In this document: piece by piece, positions 1-7,938 of the stretch | Numbering within the stretch: the first letter of the stretch is position 1 | How the letters are laid out: every line of letters begins with the position of its first letter | Origin: an uncultured Blautia sp. | Lineage (GTDB): Bacteria > Bacillota > Clostridia > Lachnospirales > Lachnospiraceae | Reading direction: 5' to 3' | Length of the DNA stretch: 30,783 nucleotides | Assembly (NCBI GenBank): GCA_934373235.1 | Contig: CAKROW010000029.1 | Span: 1-30,783 of the forward strand | Notes under the pieces: generated by a model | Seen by the model: only the letters and a program-made list of their open reading frames with translations | Told to the model about the DNA's origin: nothing | Databases searched by the model: none | Made by a program: the position numbers and the translations under genes

Positions 1-13
1 ATAATAAAAGTAG

Positions 14-159
14 CTGCATAGCCGAAAGGCAAGCAGTATTGGTGTCATGGACGCACCCTGAAAAAGGCGGTATCCCGTCAGATTTCAGATGCTCTGGTAA
101 CTTGTTGCCGAGTAGTTCACTGGAAGGGAACAAGTATCAACATTGCAAACCTTTTTTTT
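14..159 (+). ncRNA. Possible structured RNA, family not recognised
   Basis: This stretch contains successive short stem-loops: CTGC/GCAG (14-17 with 33-36) enclosing GCC-GAAA-GGC (21-30), GGTGT/GCACC (41-45 with 53-57), CTGA/TCAG (58-61 with 78-81) and CTTGTT/AACAAG (101-106 with 129-134), followed by eight T residues at 152-159. The density of hairpins suggests an RNA rather than a protein gene, but the last stem is 17 bases away from the T-run, so it is not a regular intrinsic terminator. It does not match any riboswitch core I know well. An open frame of 77 codons crosses it (39-272) and is probably spurious. The true ends and even the strand are uncertain. Confidence 0.25.
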
Positions 160-297
160 CGGTATACTTGTGTTATAAAATCCTGACCGGTCATACGAAA
201 CATAATTTATTAAGAAAGATGTTTTTTCATTTTCTCACCAGACTGTTCGCTTCTTTCGAGGAATCTGCATAGGCATCCGTGCAAAACAGACCGTATA

Positions 298-350
298 TTT
301 ACACTGTTCACTGTAAAAGCTATCATTTTAAATGTAAAAAAAATTTTACA
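298..350. promoter_or_regulatory. Two inverted repeats, candidate pncB operators
   Basis: Two inverted repeats are built from the same half-sites TTTACA and TGTAAA. The first, 298-317, fits TTTACANTGNNCANTGTAAA as a 20-bp dyad. The second, 333-350, reads TGTAAAAAAAATTTTACA, and its right half is the -35 box of the pncB promoter. NAD salvage genes in Firmicutes are often repressed by NiaR in response to niacin, so a niacin-responsive repressor is a reasonable guess. I have not matched the repeats to a verified NiaR consensus. Confidence 0.45.
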
Positions 351-372
351 AACCACTCTCTTGTGGTATAAT
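345..372 (+). promoter_or_regulatory. Sigma-A promoter of pncB
   Basis: The -35 box TTTACA (345-350) and the -10 box TATAAT (367-372) are 16 bp apart. Transcription would begin near 379, leaving a leader of about 70 nt before the start codon at 451. The -35 box is also the right half of an inverted repeat (333-350), so a bound repressor would block RNA polymerase. Confidence 0.7.
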
Positions 373-450
373 AAGCCTAATCAACGGACTGAACACATAC
401 CGCGTATTTCCCTCCGCAGACAAAACCCGGAGGAATCAAAGGAGAACAGA

Positions 451-1914
451 ATGAGAGCAAATAACCTTACTCTGCTCACGGATCTCTATGAGCTGACCAT
501 GATGCAGGGCTATTTCAAGAATCCCACAAACCAGACAGTAATCTTCGATATGTTTTACCGCAATAATCCATGCGGCGGTGGATTCGCCATCTGTGCCGGA
601 CTGGAACAGATGATCGAATATATTGAAAATCTCTGTTTTTCTGACGAGGACATTACTTACCTGAGAAGTCTTGGAATCTTCGAGGAGGATTTCCTGGATT
701 ACCTCAGCAATTTCCATTTTACAGGTGACATTTACGCCATCCCGGAAGGAACTGTCATCTTCCCGAGAGAGCCTATGGTCAAGGTTGTCGCACCCATCAT
801 GGAGGCACAGTTGGTAGAGACAGCAATCCTGAATATCATGAACCATCAGAGCCTTATTGCCACCAAGGCAGCCCGTGTATGCCATGCAGCCAAGGGTGAT
901 CCTATCATGGAATTTGGTCTTCGCCGCGCCCAGGGGCCGGATGCAGGTATCTTCGGTGCCAGAGCAGCTATTATCGGCGGATGCGCCGGAACATCCAATG
1001 TTCTTACAGGACAGATGTTTGATGTACCGGTTCTCGGAACCCATGCACATTCCTGGATCATGAGCTTTCCGGATGAATATACTGCTTTCAAGACTTACGC
1101 AAAGCTTTATCCTAATTCATGCACACTTCTGGTCGATACCTATGATGTACTGAAGTCCGGTGTTCCCAACGCCATCCGTGTATTTGAGGAAATGCGGGAA
1201 GAGGGTATCACACTTAAGAATTACGGAATCCGTATTGACAGCGGTGATCTTGCCTACCTTTCCAAGAAAGCTTACAAGATGCTTGCTGCTGCCGGTTTTG
1301 ATGATGCCACCATCTCCGCTTCCAGTGACCTTGACGAGTATCTGATCGAGAGCCTTAAGGCTCAGGATGCCAGGATCAATTCCTGGGGTGTTGGCACCAA
1401 GCTGATCACAGCAGACGACAATCCTGCTTTCGGCGGTGTATACAAACTTGCCGCTGTAAAGGACGCAGACAGTGATACCTTTACTCCGAAGATCAAGCTT
1501 TCCGAGAACACAGAAAAGGTTACAAACCCGGGTGACAAGACTGTATATCGTATTTACAGCAAGAAGACAGGCAAGATCAAGGCCGACCTGATCTGCCTCA
1601 CAGATGAGAAATTTGATCCGGAAGAAACCATGGTGATCTTCGATCCTATCGACACCTGGAAAAAGACCAAGGTTCTTGGCGGAACCTACGAACTCCGCGA
1701 GCTTCTTGTCCCGGTTATCAAAAACGGTAAATCCGTATACAAATCTCCATCTGTTATGGAGCTCCGTGAATATTGCAGGAATGAGCAGAACACACTGTGG
1801 GATGAGTCCAGACGTTTCGTCAACCCACAGAAGGTTTATGTAGACCTCTCCCAGGCTCTCTATGATATGAAGAAGAATCTTCTTGAGGAGATGAGTGAGA
1901 AGGCTTTAAACTGA
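451..1914 (+). CDS. pncB: Nicotinate phosphoribosyltransferase
   Basis: This enzyme joins nicotinate to PRPP to make nicotinate mononucleotide, the entry step of NAD salvage (Preiss-Handler pathway), in the cytoplasm. The 487-aa protein has the family's N-terminal LLTDLYELTMMQGY, the G-rich LRRAQGPDAGIFGARAA block (about 157-172), GTHAHSW (196-202), IRIDSGDLAYL (260-270) and the GVGTKLI motif. Length is normal for the bacterial long form. An in-frame ATG exists at 361, but it lies inside the -10 region; the ATG at 451 has an AAAGGAG ribosome binding site at 438-444 and begins the conserved sequence. The gene is single, with its own promoter and a hairpin after it. Confidence 0.95.
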   Translation: MRANNLTLLTDLYELTMMQGYFKNPTNQTVIFDMFYRNNPCGGGFAICAGLEQMIEYIENLCFSDEDITYLRSLGIFEEDFLDYLSNFHFTGDIYAIPEGTVIFPREPMVKVVAPIMEAQLVETAILNIMNHQSLIATKAARVCHAAKGDPIMEFGLRRAQGPDAGIFGARAAIIGGCAGTSNVLTGQMFDVPVLGTHAHSWIMSFPDEYTAFKTYAKLYPNSCTLLVDTYDVLKSGVPNAIRVFEEMREEGITLKNYGIRIDSGDLAYLSKKAYKMLAAAGFDDATISASSDLDEYLIESLKAQDARINSWGVGTKLITADDNPAFGGVYKLAAVKDADSDTFTPKIKLSENTEKVTNPGDKTVYRIYSKKTGKIKADLICLTDEKFDPEETMVIFDPIDTWKKTKVLGGTYELRELLVPVIKNGKSVYKSPSVMELREYCRNEQNTLWDESRRFVNPQKVYVDLSQALYDMKKNLLEEMSEKALN

Positions 1915-1935
1915 TCATCTGAAATAATAAAATCA

Positions 1936-2004
1936 TAACCCCCTCTTTCTTTTCATAGAATATAAATAGTCGAAACTGTTTCCATGGAAAGAAAAAGGGG
2001 GTTA
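1936..2004. repeat. Long inverted repeat covering the peptidase ribosome binding site
   Basis: The arms 1936-1956 and 1984-2004 are 21 bases each and pair with only two mismatches around a 27-base loop. The right arm carries the AGGGGG ribosome binding site of the gene starting at 2009, so the RNA hairpin would hide that site. The arm is followed by a T-rich TTATTTTAT, so it may also end pncB transcription. The two roles are not exclusive: read-through from pncB would give poorly translated peptidase mRNA. Confidence 0.6.
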
Positions 2005-2008
2005 TTTT

Positions 2009-2581
2009 ATGCATATGACTGCACGCACAGATTATCATACCTGCCTTATCAACCGCGATAATCCTCTGGCAGAGGACTTTGTACCGGAACATCTTATTGA
2101 TATCGGAATCCCTTTTGACGCTGAACCAGGGGATCCCAGAAGACTCCTGGAATCCGATACAGCCAGAGCCGCATCCAGACTTTTTCATGCAGGAAGGCAA
2201 CATGGTCTATGTCTCTGGGGTGTTTCCGGCTACCGCTCCTATCAGCGGCAAAAAGAGCTTTTCACCGGTGATCCCTATGTGGCTGCCCCCGGAACCAGTG
2301 AACATCAGAGCGGCCTTGCACTGGATGTCTCCTGCCCGGAAAACCACATGGAGCTGACAGAATCTTTTGCAGACACCGGAGAAGGACAGTGGCTGAAACG
2401 AAATGCCTCTCTTTACGGTTTTATCATCCGTTACCCACGAAACAAAGAAATTATCACAGGAGTGCCCTATGAGCCATGGCACATCCGTTATGTGACGCCG
2501 CCTCTGGCTGCATGGCTTACCATCACAGGCATGACCCTGGAGGAATACTACTGTTTTCCCCACAGGCATCCTTCTTTGTAA
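2009..2581 (+). CDS. VanXY/VanY-type D,D-peptidase (M15 family), cytoplasmic
   Basis: This is a zinc peptidase of the M15B group, which cleaves D-Ala from peptidoglycan precursors or splits D-Ala-D-Ala. The 190-aa protein has the M15 signatures: GYRSYQRQ (74-81), SEHQSGLALDV (97-107, zinc ligands H99 and D106) and EPWHIRYV (155-162, catalytic E155 and zinc ligand H158). No signal peptide or membrane segment precedes the domain. That fits the cytoplasmic VanXY enzymes, which are about the same length and share the tail pattern YGFI-RYP, EITG-YEPWH and GMTLEEY. No vanC, vanT or two-component genes are nearby, so resistance is not implied; a role in precursor turnover is equally possible. Starts at 2009 or 2015 are both usable. 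Confidence 0.85.
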   Translation: MHMTARTDYHTCLINRDNPLAEDFVPEHLIDIGIPFDAEPGDPRRLLESDTARAASRLFHAGRQHGLCLWGVSGYRSYQRQKELFTGDPYVAAPGTSEHQSGLALDVSCPENHMELTESFADTGEGQWLKRNASLYGFIIRYPRNKEIITGVPYEPWHIRYVTPPLAAWLTITGMTLEEYYCFPHRHPSL

Positions 2582-2590
2582 CCGGATTTT

Positions 2591-3139
2591 CTACGCTTCC
2601 ATCTGCCTCCCCAGAAAACATGCCGCAGTTCTCACAAGGAGCTGCTCCTTTTCCCCGGGAGCTTCCTTCTCCTCCTTTCCCATAAGGATCACTGCCCCTA
2701 TCACATCGCTGGCGCTGACGATCGGCTGGATGATCTTCCTGGGAAAATCTTCTTTCTGGTGGACAGTCACCGGAACTTTCTCTCTTTCTGTCCCACTGAA
2801 TACTTTTCGTTCTCTTCCGGCGAGTACAGTCTCCAGTTCCGGGCTTACAGGTTTCCCTGCCAGGTCTCCTTCTCCTGTTCCGGATACGGCAACCACAACA
2901 TCCCTGTCAGTGATGCACACTGTAAAACCCGTATTCTCAGCCAGTGCCTGTGCATATTCCCGGGCAAAAACATTCAGCTCTCCTACAGATGAATATTTTT
3001 TCAGAATGATCTCTCCCTGCCTGTCTGTAAAAATTTCCATAGGTGTCCCTTCCCTGATCCGAAGTGTCTTACGTATTTCCTTTGGGATCACTACCCGCCC
3101 CAGATCATCAATGCGCCTCACGATTCCTGTAGCTTTCAT
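2591..3139 (-). CDS. spoVT: Stage V sporulation protein T, AbrB-type regulator
   Basis: SpoVT is a DNA-binding regulator of forespore genes late in sporulation and controls spore properties and germination. The 182-aa protein opens with a swapped-hairpin AbrB domain (about 1-50: MKATGIVRRIDDLGRVVIPK) and continues into a GAF-like domain (about 55-180), the full two-domain layout and length of SpoVT rather than short AbrB. The ATG at 3139 has an AGGAGG site just before it. An upstream in-frame ATG at 3235 is excluded because it lies upstream of the sigma-G promoter at 3190-3219. The gene converges on the D,D-peptidase with only 9 bases between the stop codons. Confidence 0.93.
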   Translation of the reverse strand: MKATGIVRRIDDLGRVVIPKEIRKTLRIREGTPMEIFTDRQGEIILKKYSSVGELNVFAREYAQALAENTGFTVCITDRDVVVAVSGTGEGDLAGKPVSPELETVLAGRERKVFSGTEREKVPVTVHQKEDFPRKIIQPIVSASDVIGAVILMGKEEKEAPGEKEQLLVRTAACFLGRQMEA

Positions 3140-3189
3140 TTTGTTCCTCCTGTATTCTTCATTTTCTTCCATATTTTGTGCTGTATGGG

Positions 3190-3219
3190 TAGTATGTGGA
3201 AATACACGGATATTATTCA
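3190..3219 (-). promoter_or_regulatory. Sigma-G promoter of spoVT
   Basis: Read on the minus strand, the -35 element TGAATA (3219-3214) and the -10 element CATACTA (3196-3190) are separated by exactly 17 bp. This is an essentially perfect match to the sigma-G (forespore) promoter consensus. The start site would be near 3183, 44 bases upstream of the spoVT start codon. Confidence 0.85.
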
Positions 3220-3233
3220 GCAATAAAACAGGC

Positions 3234-3275
3234 AAAAAAAGATCAGCCCAGGCTTTGTACCGTAAGCTGATCTTT
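3234..3275 (-). terminator. Intrinsic terminator of the GGDEF/EAL gene
   Basis: A 10-bp perfect stem, AAAGATCAGC with GCTGATCTTT (3238-3247 and 3266-3275), is followed on the minus strand by a run of T residues (the A-run at 3234-3240). It lies 4 bases after the stop codon of the GGDEF/EAL gene and just upstream of the spoVT promoter, so it separates the two transcription units. Confidence 0.85.
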
Positions 3276-3279
3276 GTTC

Positions 3280-6276
3280 TTATGCTTTTTTACATTCTTC
3301 TATCAGACTGACTGCTTCCCGGCTGATGTTTTCCGGTTTTGCTGCAGGCTTGGCCAGATAATATCCCTGGAGCAGGTCTGCTCCAAGTTCTATTACTTTG
3401 CGGACTTCCTTCTCTGTTTCCAGTCCTTCCGCAACGATAAACATACCTCGCTGATGTGCATATTCTATAATATTTGTCACGATCTGCTGCTTATCAATAT
3501 CAGAATCAATATTCCGGATCATGGAAGAATCTACCTTGATGTACATAGGTGACATATCCAGAAGATTCTTCTCTGTATTATAACCGCTGCCATAATCGTC
3601 CAATGCAAAAACTCCACGGAATCCGGTCATGCCACGCTTCTTCTCCAGGCATTTCATGTCAAGGGATTCCTCCTCTGTGATCTCAACCACAAGCTGTGGC
3701 TGAAGATAATGGAAACGCCTGTCAAATTCCGTATACTCCTCTTCTGTCAGGTTCTGGCTTGCAATGGAGTTGATAAACAGAAGCTCATCTCCACGGATGA
3801 GGCCCTGGATGCGCAGATGGTTGTAACCTTCCGCAGCTTTAAAGAATGTGATCCTCTCAAGCTCGTGAAGACAGTTTTCTTCCTTCGCCATCCTTACCAC
3901 ATCTTCCGGTGACTTCAACGCAGGCATCTGGACGCGCATCAGTGCTTCATATGCCACAGTCCTTCCGGTTCTTGCAGAAACAATTGGCTGATAATGATAT
4001 ACCACCAGTTCACGGTTGATAAACTGATGAAATTCTTTTCTGCACATAGTTTCATGGGCATTTCGGTTATACACATCAGGATCAAATTCCTGAAGCCGTC
4101 CCTTGGTGGATCTCTTTACCTGATACATGGCAAAATCCGCATACTTCTTCAGCTCATCCAGGCTTACACTGTCATCAGGATACCACGCGATTCCACCGGA
4201 AATACTGATCTTAAGCTTACGTCCGTTTGGAAGCATGATGCTTATTTCATCGATCCGGGCTTTCAGTGATCTGAGCACCTCACGGATCTGATCCTTGCTG
4301 TCATATCCATAAAACAGAAGGTTGAACTCATCACCGGAAATCCTTGCACATAAAGTACTGTTTGGAGTATATTCCGCAAAGCACTTGCCTGCCTCATGAA
4401 TATATCTGTCTCCCCAGTCGTGCCCAAATGTATCATTGGTATATTTCAGGTTGTCCATATCGATCATGACAAAGGCTGCACAGCCCAGCTTCTCCGATTC
4501 CTCAAACACCTTCTCACTCTCCCTGCGGAAAGCAACCCGGTTGTATAGGCCGGTAAGAGTATCATAATCTCTTTCATGCTCAATATTCAAACGTTCCATG
4601 GTAGCCACGGTAACGTCCTCCACAAGACCTACCCTTATGTTTCCCTCTATATTGACTTCCATGCGAATGTAACTGAGCTTTGCATCTGAATGTCTGATGC
4701 AGTAAACCCTGGCTCCCCCGGAGGTCATTGTATAGCTGCAGGTTCTGTCCAGCTCATTCAGGATCTCCTGGAATGTATCAACTGTAAGTTCCTCTTTATT
4801 CTTCTCTTCCATTCCCAGCATGGAAAAGAAATTATCAGTCACATACACGGTTCCGTCATCCGGACGGATCTCATATCCCCCCAGCTCCACGCTGGCCATT
4901 TCCATGATCCGGAGGAATTTGGTTGAAGTTGTAACAATATCCCTGCCCATCTGGGTGATCGCACTGGAAAATCTGTCCAGCTCCTTGAATCCCGTAGGTG
5001 AAAGAGATGGAATCACCTTGTGCTTATCCTGTGCCTCCGCAACCTGTTCTGACAGTTGTATGACAGGTCTGGCAAGGCGGCGGCTGACAACAAAGCTGCT
5101 GACGATCCCCACTGCAAGAGTGAGCATTACTGTCATAAAAAGCAGTCTCAGTACATGAGACGTAAAAGAAAACAACTGATTTGTCGCCACTGTTCCGATC
5201 AGCAGCCATTGTTCATCGGAAAACGGTGCATTTTTATTGTACAGTTGCAGCGGATATGCCACAAAGTAATAATCCTGTGCTGCAACGCGGGCCTGATAGT
5301 TTCCGTATTCTTCTTCATTAAGAACAATATATTTATTATCATCCGAGTCAGCAAGACCATTTTTACCGAAGCATCCTACTGCATGTACTTTTATTTTGCT
5401 TTCCTTCAGAGAATACTTTGTAAAACCTAAAACATAAGTACCTGCCTCATCATTCTGCAGCTCTGTATAAGGCATCAGAGTCTGGAGATGTTCCTCCAGG
5501 ATCTCCACTCCCAGAACACCATATACAGTTCCATCTTTAAGGATCAGAGGTACTGTATATGCAATGGCCGAACGACTGTCTCCTTCAAGGATGTACGGTT
5601 CTCTTGTCCAGTGTCCGTACTCCTTTGCATCAAGGCCGGCCTGATCCTTCCATGCCTCCTGATATGCCGGATATATAATATCCTTTACTGCATCAGTATT
5701 TAACTGAAATTTAGGCATCCATCCTTTATCAGTAGAAATACTCATACTTTTTATCAGCTCATTGGGTGCTCTCTCCATCAGGAGATCAGTGTTATTGTCA
5801 GGTACTGCTGAATCCGGATCAAGATCACGGAAATAAATTCCGGGAATATAACTGTTTTCTGGTTTTTCATCCAGATTCTCTGTATTAAATGCCACAAAGA
5901 TTCCGGTGACTGATTTCTGCCTCATTGTGCTGATCAGCATATCACTGATCTCTTTCATTACAGGCAGATAACTGTCCTTGTCTTTATCTATTTTTTGCAG
6001 ATCTATGGTTCCATCCTGGCTCATTTCCTGAACAGTATTGTTGATCTGCCCGGACAGCACTGCAAGATCCTGATCATTACGCAGTATATTTTCCAGATAG
6101 CTGCTTCGGTTCTCCACCTGCTTTTTCAGAATATCTACTGCATTCTGATTAAGCTGATTTCCCACATTGCTCGTATAAATAGCCATCACCAGCAACAGGA
6201 TCTCAATACCTGCAACAAATAGCATACCCCTCAGAGTTGTACGAAAAATAGATTTTTCTTTTTTGTTTATTTTCAT
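3280..6276 (-). CDS. Membrane GGDEF/EAL cyclic-di-GMP protein with outside sensor domain
   Basis: This protein likely makes and/or breaks cyclic-di-GMP in response to an outside signal. Its 998 residues comprise a membrane segment (18-34), a large extracellular Cache-like sensor (about 35-375), a second membrane segment (378-397) with a following HAMP-like linker, a PAS-like region (about 452-560), GGDEF (568-730) and EAL (747-988). The EAL half keeps its key residues: E777 in EALMR, N836, E865, D893-D894, K914, E950 and Q970, so phosphodiesterase activity is expected. The GGDEF signature is SGDEF (647-651) and has no RxxD inhibitory site, so cyclase activity is possible but uncertain. It starts 35 bases after the solute-binding lipoprotein gene, and the two probably form one operon. 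Confidence 0.93.
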   Translation of the reverse strand: MKINKKEKSIFRTTLRGMLFVAGIEILLLVMAIYTSNVGNQLNQNAVDILKKQVENRSSYLENILRNDQDLAVLSGQINNTVQEMSQDGTIDLQKIDKDKDSYLPVMKEISDMLISTMRQKSVTGIFVAFNTENLDEKPENSYIPGIYFRDLDPDSAVPDNNTDLLMERAPNELIKSMSISTDKGWMPKFQLNTDAVKDIIYPAYQEAWKDQAGLDAKEYGHWTREPYILEGDSRSAIAYTVPLILKDGTVYGVLGVEILEEHLQTLMPYTELQNDEAGTYVLGFTKYSLKESKIKVHAVGCFGKNGLADSDDNKYIVLNEEEYGNYQARVAAQDYYFVAYPLQLYNKNAPFSDEQWLLIGTVATNQLFSFTSHVLRLLFMTVMLTLAVGIVSSFVVSRRLARPVIQLSEQVAEAQDKHKVIPSLSPTGFKELDRFSSAITQMGRDIVTTSTKFLRIMEMASVELGGYEIRPDDGTVYVTDNFFSMLGMEEKNKEELTVDTFQEILNELDRTCSYTMTSGGARVYCIRHSDAKLSYIRMEVNIEGNIRVGLVEDVTVATMERLNIEHERDYDTLTGLYNRVAFRRESEKVFEESEKLGCAAFVMIDMDNLKYTNDTFGHDWGDRYIHEAGKCFAEYTPNSTLCARISGDEFNLLFYGYDSKDQIREVLRSLKARIDEISIMLPNGRKLKISISGGIAWYPDDSVSLDELKKYADFAMYQVKRSTKGRLQEFDPDVYNRNAHETMCRKEFHQFINRELVVYHYQPIVSARTGRTVAYEALMRVQMPALKSPEDVVRMAKEENCLHELERITFFKAAEGYNHLRIQGLIRGDELLFINSIASQNLTEEEYTEFDRRFHYLQPQLVVEITEEESLDMKCLEKKRGMTGFRGVFALDDYGSGYNTEKNLLDMSPMYIKVDSSMIRNIDSDIDKQQIVTNIIEYAHQRGMFIVAEGLETEKEVRKVIELGADLLQGYYLAKPAAKPENISREAVSLIEECKKA

Positions 6277-6311
6277 TCAGAGAATCCCCTTCCCGAAGAC
6301 TTCAGCTCTGC

Positions 6312-7739
6312 TTATCCTTCATATTCCTGAAGTTTGGAAAGTATGTCCTTGTACCATTCTTCAAAATACTCATCAGAAAGAAAATCCGCTTCTGCTTCTT
6401 CCACACTCTGTCCCTGGCTTATACGTTCCAGAACAGTTTCACGGTCTGCTGCAGCTATATCACTCATGGATGTTTCCAGAATACTTCTTGCACTGTTTCC
6501 ATCAGGGAAAACCTTCATGGAATATAATGTTCTGTTATTTACCTGTGCTACAGCCTCTGTAAGGATCTCACTCATGGAATCGTCGAGATCTGAATCCACA
6601 GATTTGATCTTGTCCATATTGTTGGCGTCTTTTGTTACAGGCAGATATCCGGATTCAACGGAAAATGTAATATTATTCTCTGCTTCTGTGAACCATTTCA
6701 GGAACTCAACACTGGCCCTGATCTCATCCTCGGATGCCTTGGTCACAACCATTCCTGCGCCCTGCTGTACCGCCCAGTCCTCACCGTCTTTAAATTTGGG
6801 GCATGGAAGGACTTTCAGGTCAATATTATAAGTCTGATCATCATCAATACTTACAACTGTCGGGAAAAATGTCGCACTTGAAGTGGAGCCCACATAGGAA
6901 ATAACATTTCCTGTTTTGATATCATCGCTTCGGAAACGTCCGGATGCAGCGAAATATCCTTTCACAAACGGAACATAATAATTATCCCACAGCTTACGGA
7001 TTACATCCTCGTCAAAATTCAGAGTCATCTTTCCGTCTTTAACATCAAAGATATTACAGCCAAGCTCTTCTGCGCCTACCAGCATGTAGTTGGCCATGGC
7101 ATCTCTTCCGAACAGTGCCCTGCCGTCATTCTCCTCAGGAGTCTGGCTGTCTGTCCATTCATAATATTTCTCTGCGACAGCTACCAGACCTTCTATTGTT
7201 TCCAGATCCCTGTAGGCTGCACCGGTGGCCTCCGCAAATTTCTGCCAGTCTGTATCATTCAGGAAAAGAAGTTCTGTAGATTTGGCAGTCGGGAAGATCC
7301 GGATACTTCCGTCATCGGAAAAATCTCCTTCCCTGAGATACTCCTCAACGTAGGCATCCTTTTCTTTGTCTGTAAGATAATCGGAAAGATTTACGATCAT
7401 ATCTTTCTGATTCATGGTGTTGGCGGTATCTGCATATGCAGAAAAGATATTCGGCACATCCTCCGCACCTACTTCTCCGTTGGCTGCTGCCAGCACACTT
7501 TTTTCCAGTTCATCTACAGTTCCAAGACTCTGGCTTTCTACTGTGATGCCCTTCTCTTTACCTGTGGTATCATTAAATTTATCTACCAGATCATTAAATG
7601 CTTCCAACTGATCTCCGTTGTAATATGTCCATACGCTAACTGTAACGGGATCCTTCGTTTTCTGTCCGCAGCCGGCAGTAAATAAAGAACTCACCATCGC
7701 TGCGCCCAGCAGGCAGACTGTTAATTTTTTCCGTTTCAT
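6312..7739 (-). CDS. Extracellular solute-binding lipoprotein (sugar-type, family 1)
   Basis: The 475-aa protein has a lipoprotein signal (basic start, hydrophobic stretch, lipobox TAGC with C24), so it should be anchored outside the membrane. The mature part begins VTVSVWTYYNGDQLEAFNDLV, the typical opening of sugar-binding proteins of ABC importers. No permease or ATPase gene accompanies it. Instead the next gene is a membrane GGDEF/EAL protein with a Cache-like outside domain. I infer that this protein binds a ligand and presents it to that sensor, rather than feeding a transporter; it could also lend itself to a distant importer. The start has AGGGAG ahead of it and a clear sigma-A promoter upstream. 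Confidence 0.9.
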   Translation of the reverse strand: MKRKKLTVCLLGAAMVSSLFTAGCGQKTKDPVTVSVWTYYNGDQLEAFNDLVDKFNDTTGKEKGITVESQSLGTVDELEKSVLAAANGEVGAEDVPNIFSAYADTANTMNQKDMIVNLSDYLTDKEKDAYVEEYLREGDFSDDGSIRIFPTAKSTELLFLNDTDWQKFAEATGAAYRDLETIEGLVAVAEKYYEWTDSQTPEENDGRALFGRDAMANYMLVGAEELGCNIFDVKDGKMTLNFDEDVIRKLWDNYYVPFVKGYFAASGRFRSDDIKTGNVISYVGSTSSATFFPTVVSIDDDQTYNIDLKVLPCPKFKDGEDWAVQQGAGMVVTKASEDEIRASVEFLKWFTEAENNITFSVESGYLPVTKDANNMDKIKSVDSDLDDSMSEILTEAVAQVNNRTLYSMKVFPDGNSARSILETSMSDIAAADRETVLERISQGQSVEEAEADFLSDEYFEEWYKDILSKLQEYEG

Positions 7740-7812
7740 GAAACACTCCCTTCTTTACCTACAGTTATTTGAGCTGCAGACAGAAAATTTCTTGTAAAAA
7801 TTCATTCTTCTT

Positions 7813-7841
7813 ATTGTAGCATATAATAATATCAGGGTCAA
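7813..7841 (-). promoter_or_regulatory. Sigma-A promoter of the lipoprotein-GGDEF/EAL operon
   Basis: On the minus strand the -35 box TTGACC (7841-7836) and the -10 box TACAAT (7818-7813) are separated by 17 bp. The leader to the start codon at 7739 is about 67 nt. Confidence 0.8.
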
Positions 7842-7895
7842 AATATCTTTTCATTTTACGCCTGTAAAATACTTTTATTTTCAAACAAAAAGCCC

Positions 7896-7923
7896 TTGCT
7901 TTTTTCTCAGATTGTGCTATAGT
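7896..7923 (+). promoter_or_regulatory. Probable sigma-A promoter of the hemolysin III gene
   Basis: The -35-like TTGCTT (7896-7901) and -10 box TATAGT (7918-7923) are 16 bp apart. A start near 7930 would place the palindrome at 7939-7959 at the very beginning of the transcript. Confidence 0.55.
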
Positions 7924-7938
7924 ATCTGTATACCCGAT

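Noticed and set aside
1..160. Known riboswitch (lysine, cobalamin, NAD, T-box)
   Set aside because: The conserved cores I know for these classes are not present.
39..272. Open frame of 77 codons on the plus strand
   Set aside because: It crosses the hairpin-rich stretch, has no ribosome binding site and no recognisable protein features.
436..1050. Long frame of 204 codons antisense to pncB
   Set aside because: It lies entirely inside a certain gene on the other strand and the product has no family features.
2009..2581. Vancomycin resistance cluster
   Set aside because: Only one M15 peptidase is present; ligase, racemase and regulator genes are missing from the window.
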